DNA from: Molanna angustata
Taxonomy: Eukaryota; Arthropoda; Insecta; Trichoptera; Molannidae
Direction of reading: 5' to 3'
Assembly (NCBI GenBank): GCA_963576475.1
Contig: OY754980.1
Coordinates: 20,407,822 to 20,471,821, forward strand
Length of the DNA stretch: 64,000 nucleotides
Shown: positions 46,901-58,900 of the stretch, piece after piece
Numbering within the stretch: position 1 is the stretch's first letter
Layout: the number at the start of each line of letters is the position of its first letter
The notes under the pieces: model-generated
The model's database searches: none
Told to the model about the DNA's origin: nothing
What the model saw: only the letters and a program-made list of their open reading frames with translations
Translations under genes and position numbers: made by a program

Positions 46901-49900
46901 ATGGATTTACTTAATCAATTGGGGTCACGAAACGCGTCTGTAGTAAAGTATATAAGTGGAAAAAAGTTATTTTTTTTTACTTATTTTAAGTAATTTAATA
47001 TAACTGGTAATAGTGATGTATTTTTATTTGAAAACAATCAGAAAAACTTAATTATCCAAGTGCTGACAAATAAACAATAATGTCAAAATATAAACAGCAA
47101 TCTTAATGAGGTTAAGCGAGTATTAAAAAAATACCAATACAGAGACTAAAAAAAGCAGCAAGACTCAAAATGGAAATATACCTATATTATAGAATAGAGC
47201 TATATTACAGAACCATTTAATAAAAATAATAATAATAGAATAGAAAATATTTAATTATTTTAGCAGGAATTTTATTTCAGGAATTAGAAAAGCCACCTTT
47301 TGACGATTTGTACGGATGGCGGCTTCATGCTTGGGTTTTAGTTCTTCCACCGAGAAAGGAAAGTCCCAACGATACTCCCAAGTCTCTAGAGGATGAAACT
47401 AACGAAGAGTCAGAAGGTACTGAAAACCTTCAAAACATCACCGACGCACCGGCCGAGCAAACAGAAATCGATAAAACGGACGAGAATCAAGAAACTCAAG
47501 AAGTTATAGAGACAACGGAACCAAACGAAACAACTGTTGTAGAACAAGAAGAAACAGAAGAGGTAGAAGAAGTAGAAGAAAACGTAGACAATGACTCAGA
47601 GGCTGAAGCAGAATTGAAAGAAGATGTTGTAGTTGAAGCGCCAGCAGTAGAATCACCTTTTTATATAGAACCTTCTACCGGATTTCGGTATGAAGTTGAT
47701 CAAGAGGAATATTTACAAGTTGAAAGCATCTACAACCATCAAAATTACTATGCAAGTTTTGTTACTAATTTTGCTTATGAAAAAATTACATTCTTTTGTT
47801 TAAGGATATTTTAATTCGATGAGGTTTAGAGGGCCAAGTCTGGTCCATCCGGCGAAATTGAAACCCTTGTGATTACCCATATCATGGATATAATTATCAT
47901 ATGGAGTTCTAAGACATGTAAAGATATTATTGAACTCCATATAATAATTATTTCCATGATATGGGTAATCACGAGGGTTTTGATTTCGACGGTCAACCAG
48001 ACTTGCCCCCCAGACTTGTCCTTCTGATGTTCACTACGATCCGTTTTGCTTATATACATCAAAACGGACACCTTGCAGATCATAAGTAAAGTTCAGGGAA
48101 CTCCAAAAACTTAGAAAACAGTAAAGATGCACAACAACAACATGGAAATTATAACTTAAAATTAAATTTCTAGCTAAAAATATAATACTCAATTGTAATT
48201 TGTTAGTAATGGACCTTGGATATTGATCAAACTATTAATTAGATGTGCAGATCGAGGACTTTATAAGTTAAAATTGAATACAAATTATTTGTATGATAAT
48301 GATTTGATCTAACCAAAGACCTTATATACTAAAGTATATATGGTCTTTGGATCTAACCGTCGAAAGAAATTTCGTAATATTCAGTTTTAGATATTTTTAA
48401 AATTTTCGTTTCAATTGAAAAAGTTTAATCTATCGTCTAGGTCAATCTTCAAGATGGACGTGTACCAACAGATTGGAATGTGAGAAACAAGAAACAATGG
48501 CAGTCTCTATTGCCGGAACTAGACGAGGAGAGTCTAAAAAAACAATTTGATATGCCAACAAGTTGGGTCGAGAGACTAGAAATTTCAAACCTAGGTATCA
48601 TTTAAATGTAAACTTTATTCCTTGATCAAAAATCATGTATTCAGAGATAAACTTATATAATATGTACTTATAATATGTTGTATGAATATTTTTATATTTT
48701 TTATATTTGTTTTGTTTAACATCTGGGGGGCAAGTATGGGGTGCAAGTCTGGTCCAACCGGCGAAATCAAAACCCTCACGATTACCCATATCATTGGATA
48801 TAATTAATATTATGAAGTTCTATAGATGTCATAGAACTCCATATGATAATTATATCCATGATATGGGTAATCACGAGGGTTTTGATTTCGCCAGATGGAC
48901 CAGACTTGCCCCCCTGGTTCGACCGGTGAAATCAAAACCCTCACGATTACCCGTATCATGGATATAATTATCATATGGAGTTCTATGACATCTATAGAAC
49001 TTCATAATATTAATTATATCCAATGATATGGGTAATCGTGAGGGTTTTGATTTCGCCGGTTGAACCAGACTTGCCCCCCCTGGTTGGTTGGATGAAATGC
49101 GTAATGACATTAAGCTCGCCAGTGTGTAATAATATTTGTTTATATTATGTACAAAAAGGTAAATAAATAAAATATGATTATTAGAAAAAATGTTATTTTA
49201 AGCTAATCGTAAAAAGTAATATAAACCTGATAGGTACGTTGGCAGCTGTCACCCTCTTAAGCGTCCGATATTTTTTTTCAAATATAATAATTATTCCTAT
49301 AGAATATTTTATAGAAGATAAATCTTACATAATTATTTTTTTATTAGTTAGGCAATTCACACAATATTGTATGAATTGTGCCATAATTGTATTCATAGAA
49401 CACTCTAACAAGACATACACTATGAACAGTAGCAAATAAAATAAAGTCACTTAACATTAAAAATAAACATAAAATATTAAAAGGTATATTACAGAAGAAT
49501 ATAGTATTAATCTATAGAAATATGACTTATATACCTATATTAATACCTCATCTAAAAAGACACTATATTCAGAATAGTGGTAAATCTCATTGCTGAACTA
49601 CATATGTGAGATGTTATCGTTGCTTGTTGTATTTTCGCTTACGCGGCTCTTTTGGGATACTTAATAATAATTGTGATAATAATAATAATAATATAACATT
49701 AACCTCTGAATCAGATATTCGCGATTTTTGGTCCAAAATTTGGAGTAACGATATAAAACATAACAATTCGGGCCCGTGGATAAAAGATGAAGAGTTGAAT
49801 TTTGCTGATGTGGAGGAAATGAATTTCTCTGAAATAACTTTAGATTTATTAACAAAAAATATTAAAAAATCTCATAACTGGAAAGCCACAGGTTGCGACG

Positions 49901-52900
49901 GAATAAATAACTTTTGGTATAAACGTTTCACTTCTTTACATCCACTTTTGGCTAAAAATTTATCAAAATTAATACGACATCCTCAAAATATTCCAAATTT
50001 TCTTATTAAAGGAATAACATATTTAATTCCTAAAAATTAAAATATTAATAATCCTTCTCAATTTAGACCGATAACATGTTTACCTACGATTTATAAAATT
50101 TTAACTTCCTGTATGACGGATTTAATTTATAAACACGTGGATGAAAAAAATATTTTATCGGAAGAACAAAAAGGATGTCGTAGAAAATATTTAGGATGTA
50201 AAGAACAACTAATAATTGATTCAGTAATTCTTAAACAAATACAAACAAAAAATCGTAATTTACATGTAGGATATATTGATTATAAAAAAGCTTTTGATAG
50301 TGTACCGCACTCGTGGCTTTTAAAATATTAGAAATATACAAAATTAGCCCAATTTTAATAAACTTTTTAAAATGTATTATGTTAGGCTGGAATACAGATT
50401 TAAAAATAAATTTAAATTCTAATAGAATATCTATTCCAGGAATTAAAATCAAACGCGGAATTTTTCAGGGAGATTCATTAAGTCCACTTTGGTTTTGTTT
50501 AGCTCTTAATCCGCTTTCTAAAATGTTAAATGAATCGAAGTATGGAATAAAAATTAACGATCACCCACGGTCCAATATTAAAATTTCGCACTTAATATAT
50601 ATGGATGATATAAAAGTATATGCTAAATCTGATGCAGAATTGGAAAAAATGATTAGGATAATAAAAGCATTTTCAGATGATATTAGAATGTCTTTCGGTT
50701 TAGATAAATGTAAAACGTTACATGTTGAAAAGGGTAAAATACTAGAAATGGGTGGAGATATACAGAGATATTTTCAAATAGATAGTTTGAAAGGGTTGGA
50801 GGTTTATAAATATCTAGGTTATCCGCAGTCTAACAAATTAGACCACACTAAAATAAAAAATGATATCAATATAAAATTTAAAGATAGGATTACAAAAATA
50901 TTAAAATACAATCTGTCAGCTAAAGCTATTAATACTTGGGCAATACCGATATTGACATATTCTTTTGGAATTATTAAATGGTCAAAAACAGATTTAGATA
51001 GTTTAGAAAGATCAATCAGAACGCGTTTAACTAAATTTCGTTGTCATCATCCTAATTCCGCGATTGAACGAATCAATTTGCCTAGGAGTTTAGGAGGTAG
51101 GGGTATAATAAAAATAACATCGTTACATAATAATCAAATCGAATCGCTAAAAACTTTCTTTCACAAAAAATCTGATAGTTCTTTAATGCATAAAGTAATC
51201 TGTGAGGCGGACAAAAATTTAACAACATTAAATTTAAATGACGAGAATGCCAATAACAATATTATAAATATAAATGATGACCTTCTAAATTCGTGGCTAA
51301 ATAAAATAATTCATTCTACACATCCAAAATATCTCAACCAACCTTATGTTGACAAAATTTGGTCAAACAAATGGTTGAGTATTGGTGATTTGGACGCGGA
51401 TTTAGAAGGTTTTATAATAGCGATCCAGGATAGAGTAATAAAAACTAAAAATTATCAAAAATATATAATAAAAGACATAAATGTAGTAGATGATAGTTGT
51501 AGGAAATGTTTGGCTTTTCCGGAAACAATCGAGCATATAATATCGGGCTGTTCTTTTCTCGCGCAATCAGAATATACATTTAGACATAATCAGGTAGCAA
51601 AAATATTACATCAAAATTTTGCTATTAAATATAAATTAATTGACGCGATAAACATAAAACCATATTATGAATATGATCCGATTTCATTTTTAGAAAATAA
51701 TAATATTTCGCTTTATTACGATAAAACAATATTAACTGACCGGTCAATTCAACATAACAGACCCGATTTAATAATACATGATAAAATTAAAAAAATAACA
51801 TATATTTGCGACGTGGCTATTCCAAATTCTAGTAATATTATAAAAACTTTTGATGAAAAAATTAGAAAATATACCGCTTTAGGTAACGAGATTAAAAGAC
51901 TTTGGCATTCTCGTAAAATAATAATATTACCGTTCATTATTTCAGCCACTGGCATTATTCCAAAATCGTTAATCCGTAATTTAGAAATTATAGATTTATC
52001 AAAAAACTTAATAATAAAAATGCAAAAAACGGTAATAATGAATACATGTAGAATCGTTAAAGATTTTTTAAACGTTAATATTCGGGAATCTGTAGGGTTG
52101 TTAGGTAGTATAGAGACCTCCTCAGAGCCTAATGTTTTGATATGTTAAGTATCTGGATGGGTGAACTATTCCCAATTGAAAGCTTGATGATGCGTTTGTT
52201 GCATTTTATTTTGCTCTTTTAAATAATTTACAATTTACGCATTGATCTGCTAATTCTTTTGAGGAAGTGTATAATGGTAATAATAATAATTGAGTGTTAT
52301 TATTTGTAGTGCTTAATTGTTATTAATATCATTAGTAAATCGGCCGGCGCCGTAAAAAAAAGTGGAAGCATGCCGGTGTCTCACAGAAAAAGATTTTTTT
52401 TTATTTATTTATTTGGCAGCAATACCTAATTACATAATACAGCGTTAAGTACCTATAACAACAAAATAATTTCAAGATTACAGTGATAATATATCCTTAA
52501 TTTAATGCTAGATTACTATTAAAGGTTCAAAGTAAGCTGGTACTAGCAAAAATGCTCCAGGAGTAGGTATACCTACATAATGAAAATATGAACATAAAAT
52601 TCTGTATTATTTTTATATTGTCTCATTGGACGTCCAACTAGGTGAACCTGTTTTAGGACGTCCGATATGTAGATACAATATGTAGGTATCAATAACTTAA
52701 CTATATTTATATTGTCTCATTGGACGTCCAACTAGGTGAACCTGTTTTAGGACGTCCAACTAGGTGAACCTGTTTTAGGACGTCCGATATGTAGATACAA
52801 TATGTAGGTATCAATAACTTAACTATATTTATATTGTCTCATTGGACGTCCAACTAGGTGAACCTGTTTTAGGACGTCCGATATGTAGATACAATATGTA

Positions 52901-55900
52901 GGTATCAATAACTTAACTATATTTATATTGTCTCATTGGACGTCCAACTAGGTGAACCTGTTTTAGGACGTCCAACTAGGTGAACCTGTTTTAGGACGTC
53001 CGATATGTAGATACAATATGTAGGTATCAATAACTTAACTATATTTATATTGTCTCATTGGACGTCCAACTAGGTGAACCTGTTTTAGGACGTCCGATAT
53101 GTAGATACAATATGTAGGTATCAATAACTTAACTATATTTATATTGTCTCATTGGACGTCCAACTAGGTGAACCTGTTTTAGGACGTCCAACTAGGTGAA
53201 CCTGTTTTAGGACGTCCGATATGTAGTTACAATTTGTAGGTATCAATAACATAAAGTATGAACATAAAATTCTGTATTATTTTTATATTGTCTCATTGGA
53301 CGTCCAACTAGGTGAACCTGTTTTAGGACGTCCAACTAGGTGAACCTGTTTTAGGACGTCCTATATGTAGAAACGATTTGTAGGTATCAATAATTTAACC
53401 AATTTAAGATACTTTAAAACTTAGAAAATAAATTTTTTAAATGAATAGCGAGCAAACTAGAATATGATTTATTTGTTATTGGATTCATCTATGCCGATGG
53501 ATATAAGCTAACTGTTTATTGTTTTTTCAGAGTTTATTGTTTTTTAAATATATAGGGTTAAATTTGATTGAAATTTATGATTTGAACATATACATAGGCA
53601 CAGTAAATATTATTCCCAAATTATACACAGTTCTGTGAAATTTAATAAATTCTATACATAGAACACAATCAAATTTCCAACTCAAAATTCAAGTGGGTAG
53701 CCGTAAAAATACAAATTCTTGAATGATACTAGTATCAGCATACCTTTATATTTCGATAAATTGTTATTTTAATTAATTTCATTTCAGAATTCGAAGAGCG
53801 TTACCCTGGAGGAAAAAAGATAACGAGATACAAAAAGAAAATATTAGAAAAATACGCCCCATATTCTACAAACGATGGACTTATGAAAAGATTTTCTATT
53901 TATAATGACTACAGCTACACGTTAATTTTATCAAAGTAATAATACATTTTGAATATTTTTACTGTTCAAAAGTAACAGTGGGTATGTTTAAGCTTTTGCT
54001 CATCTAGAAACCCTGCTAATTTGCCGTCAGAATCGACATTGAATATTTTTTAAATAACATACATTCATAATACCATCACCCCATGTTCCTGACGAAGTAG
54101 GCAAAGGCATCCGATCGCCACATTTTTATATCATGATACACATCCATCTTCTCTTACAAATTCTTGCAATACCCTCTTAAGCGGTTAAGGCTTTGAGCTT
54201 AAAATTAGTTGAATAATTATATTGATTTATACGAAAATTTAAGATAGTTTCATACTAAACATTGAGCTTAACATTTTTTTATAATTCAATGAAGAGTTAG
54301 ATTAACATTAGATTATGATCGAGTACTTCTGATGTATACATTTTTAATATTAAGGTAAGATAATACCGTACAAAGAATGTGTCTTGTGTAGTCCCCCTGG
54401 GAAAAGGCAGACGATGGACTGGACTTCTTGGCAGAAAATTCTGGAGGAAGGCAAGGCATTGTCGATGATGAAGTTAAGTTAGGCTTGCCAACTGCCCTAT
54501 ATGACTTTGAATAATTTTCAGACACGAATGGTACGATCGTCGTCCTGATAATCTCCTAGAATTGCACTTTGACTACGAAAACAGCACTATCACCGAATAC
54601 TTCAAGAGAGGCAGAGAGGATTATCTCAAGGGTTAGGATTATACCAATCATTTACTATCATAATAATTACCCTAAATCGAATACGATTTTTCATTCATTC
54701 AAACACTCCCTATTTGAATTTGAATGACTCCCTAATATTCCATTCCATTCCCTGACATTGGTGTGTTTATGGTTCATTTAATTTTTTTATGTTCTATTTA
54801 TTAACTAGTTGCATGTAACACATGAGATCCAACTGTCGATAGCGATAGTGTGTATAGTTGAAAGATAAGTACCAAACTATAAACCCATAAATACAAATTA
54901 TTTAATATTTTAAGATATTTGGTTTTCTATACAACACATGTACCTACATATTAAGTACGTCAAGATAGGATAGTATGGAGGTCAGTCCTTTGATCCTACC
55001 CAGAATATGAAAACAGCATGATGGACATGATGGTATGTATGTATGTTTGGAGATTAGTATCAAACTATTAAGTCTTCTCATATATTGTGTGTAGCTATTG
55101 CCATACAAATTGTATGAAGCAATGTCGTCACTAAATTCAATTTTTATAAAAATTGTTAAAAAAAATTGAGATGTGCTAATACAATGTTAATATTTTTTAT
55201 AGATTATCTAGTTGGGGTGTTTCGGCTTTTTTCGAAACAAAAATTCACAATTCTGAGTATAAAAGTTTTGTAGGCCTATAACTTTTTATATATTCTGAAA
55301 ATTTGGGCTCTGTAAATTGAGCGGATCAAAAGTTATAAGGGATACACACACAGACAAACACACACAAAACTCACATAAAATGTTCTACTCCGAATTCTGA
55401 GTAAATCCATGTATGGGAACATATATGCTGCGAGGCCTCTAGTTGGTGTTATTAGCATGCAAAAATCCACTACGCCATACAAAATTTTCCTTCGTACACG
55501 CATCTTGGCTTAATAATGTCGATTCATTCAGAGAATTGAATTCTCATGAACGAATCGACAGTTGGATTAGCATGCAAAAAGTCCACTACGCCATACAAAA
55601 TGTTCCTTCGTACACGCATCTTGGCTTAATAATGTCAATTCATTCAGAGAAGGATATCTGATCAGTGCTTCTCATTTTTTTAACCGTCAAATATTTCAAA
55701 GTGACCCCAAGCTCAGGAAACTTAACATTTGATATTTTTATTTTCAAATTGCTAAAAAGACATCACTTTCATAAAATAGCGTTGAAGAATTATCAAATTT
55801 TCATATTAAAATATATAAATGAAAAATAATTTACCAGTCTCATTTCATGAAATTGCTGAAAATTTTCCATACAAAATTTGAATACTTTGTAGAGTGACTT

Positions 55901-58900
55901 GGTAGTGAGGAGTATAGCGTTGGCCACAACCCAATCGTTTAATTTTGTTTTCAGTGCATCATACTGTATTGTTATTTTGCAGAACACGTGTATGATATCA
56001 ACAGCTCGGAGAAATGCTTCGACTGTAATAGGAAACTTGAATTTTTCCACGAACCACGCTTTGACCATCTTCATTTATTTTCTACCACGTCCAATACGTT
56101 CACCTTGCAATATATTAACAGAGATGATAGGTGAGTACGCCGCTTTATTCATCCCGCAGTTTTCATATTCGGCATACGCGGAGACAACCGAAAGCCACAC
56201 TTCTATCTAATGTCATTTTTTTTGTTTATTCACGTACCCACATGTATTCATACAAGCTCTTTTGTTATTCAAACATTTCACACTTCCATGTATCAAAATT
56301 ATTTTCATACCATACCATACCATCACGCCATTTCCCTATTTGGGGTAGGCAGAGAGAACCGAACGCCAGACTCCTCTCTCTTGACATACATTCCTCGCTT
56401 CATTCACGTCCATACATCGTCTCATACACGCTCTTCTATTATTCTTACTTCTAACATCTCCATCTTTCAAAATCCCATTTATGTGATCGTGCCAACTCTT
56501 TCTTGGCCGACCTCTACTTTTCATTCCTCTTTTATCAGCCTTGTATACTTTTTTTGTCAGACGGTCATCACTCATTCTTTCTATATGGCCGAACCACCTT
56601 AGGGCATTTATTTTCATCTTACTTACGATATTTCTTTCAATCATACATTCTCGTCTAATATCCTCATTTCTTATTCTATCATACATCGTTTTACCACACA
56701 TTCGTCTTAGTGACCTCATTTCAACCGCGTTAATTCTACTTTCATGCGTCTTCTGCCATGTCCATGTCTCACTAGCATACATTAGAGTCGGTGCGACGAT
56801 ACCATTGTGTAACGCGAGCTTTGCTTGCCTCGAAATAATTGGGTCAGCCATTACCGGTCTTAATGCACCATTCACTCTATTACCTGCCGTTACTCTCCTT
56901 TCAATATCTTTTTCCAATCTTCCATCACGCTGAAACATGCTTCCTAAGTATAAATATTCATCCACTTGTTCTAATTGTACATTCTCCTCTCGTATCTCGC
57001 ATTTTGTTCATCTTTCGCTCTAATACCATCACTTTAGATTTAGTTGCATTCATTCTCAATCCATTTTGCATGCATCCATCGAATACTATTTTAACTAAAC
57101 ATTCCAAATCTTCCACGCTTTCAGCCATTAATACTTTGTCATCCGCATACATTAGATCACATACAGTCACACCTTCCAGTTTCAGCCCAATGTTCTCATT
57201 CTTTAGTGCTCTCACACAGTAGTCAATGTATAGATTAAAGAGCCACGGTGATAGTACGCACCCTTGCTTCACTCCCATATTAATGGAGAACCATCCTGTG
57301 AGAGAGTTTTCAATTCTCACACAGGCTTGGCTTTCCTCATATAGAGATGATATTGCCCCTATCAGCCTGCTACCCGCTCCATACACTGATAGCACATTCC
57401 AGAGTTTTTCACGGTCTACTTTGTCATAGGCCTTTTCCAGGTCTATGAAAGCGCAGAAAAGCTTCTGGTTTTTTGCCAGAACCTTTTCAGTCGCCATTCG
57501 AAGGGAAAAAATTTGGTCGGTGCATCCTCTACCTCCAACAAACGCTCCTTGTGCATCCCATACCTTGCTTGCTGTAGCCTTTCTCAACTTTTGATCTAGT
57601 ATCCTAGGATACAATTTTCCAACTGAACTCAGCAGACTGATAGCTCGGTAGTTCTTGCAGTCTAATTTTGACCCTTTTTTAAAGAGGGGCACAATCACTG
57701 CGTTTCTCCAGTCTGACGGAGTATGTCCTGTCTCCCAACATTTGTTGAAGAGACAATGACACCATTCCATCGTCTTTTCGCCACCATATTTGATGAATTC
57801 AGTTGGTATGCAATCAAATCCCGCAGCCTTTCCTGTACGTGCATGCTTCACTGCCTCTCTGACCTCTTCTATTGAAATTTTCTCGCTGTCATTCTCACAT
57901 TCATTTATCGGTATTCTGTTGTTCGTCAGACTTTCGCACTGTGTACTTTCATATAACTCTTCAAAATATTCCTTCCATCTTTCCTTGACTTTTTCCTCGT
58001 CTATAACCATACATCCATCTTTATCATGTATACATTTTGATCCTCGCACTACTCCTTGTTTTCGTCGATTTACTCTTTTCCAGAACATTTTTGTGTTCCC
58101 AGAAAAATCATTTACAATTTTCACGCTTTCCTTTTCTCTCAATGCATTCTTTTCTTCTTTTACTGTTACTTTTGTTTTCCTCTTGCACTTATTATATATA
58201 TTTTTAGCTCTTTCTTCCTTCTCGTTTCCAGATCCTTTATATGCCAGCCATTCCTTCCACGCTTTCCGTTTTTCTTCCACTACTTTCTTTACTCTTTCAT
58301 TCCACCAGGCATCTCCTTTCATTCGACCTCTTTTTGCTTCGCCACACACACTTTTAGCCACACTGAGTACAGTGTTTTTGAGTATACTCCATATGTCCCT
58401 AATATCCATCTCTGTCACTGCGTGGGGACTTAAAGCACACTCGATCTTTCTTTCAAATTCTTGTCTAACACTTTCCTCTTGCAGCTTCTCTACTTTGATA
58501 CGCGGTGGCAGGCTTCCACGATTGGTTTTAGAGCGCCAACCAGTGAACAGGCGTATTTTTGTGACAACCAAAAAATGGTCTGTCTCTAGCTCGGCACCTC
58601 TGTAGACCCTCGTATCAACTGTCACTTTTCTCAAAGCAGAGTCCACACATACAAAATCTATCATGGATCTTTCATTTTCTCTTTCCCATATATACATATG
58701 GATCCTTTTGTGGTCAAAAACTGTGTTTGACACAAAAAGGTCCATTTCCACACATACATCAAACAATCTTTTACCGTTATCGTTCACTCTGCTGTCACCG
58801 TAAGGTCCGAGAGTTGATTCGAACTCTTTCCTCCAGATTCCTACCCAGCCATTCAAATCGCCTGCCAGAATCATTTTTTCATTGTCTTTTTTCTTGTTCA

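Larger units (their letters stand above)
49655..52290 (+). mobile_element. R4/Dong-type LINE, 5'-truncated, in TAA repeats
   Basis: Begins in (TAA)n at about 49661-49695 and ends in TAATAATAATAATTG at 52277-52291, fitting the known preference of Dong elements for TAA repeats. One protein frame with one in-frame stop (50038-50040) and one single-base frameshift near 50315-50330. Encodes RT and a restriction-like endonuclease rather than an APE domain. Inserted in a DRC7 intron in the sense direction. Confidence 0.88.

Noticed and set aside
47752..47757. GT donor at 47756 for DRC7 exon c
   Set aside because: It would leave one extra base and read the next exon out of frame into a stop; the GC donor at 47752 keeps the frame and the conserved NYYVNLQD.
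57790..58605. 271-codon frame on the + strand
   Set aside because: It is the antisense shadow of the RTE LINE ORF; composition and lack of similarity show it is not a gene. The other + strand frames in 56131-59470 are the same.
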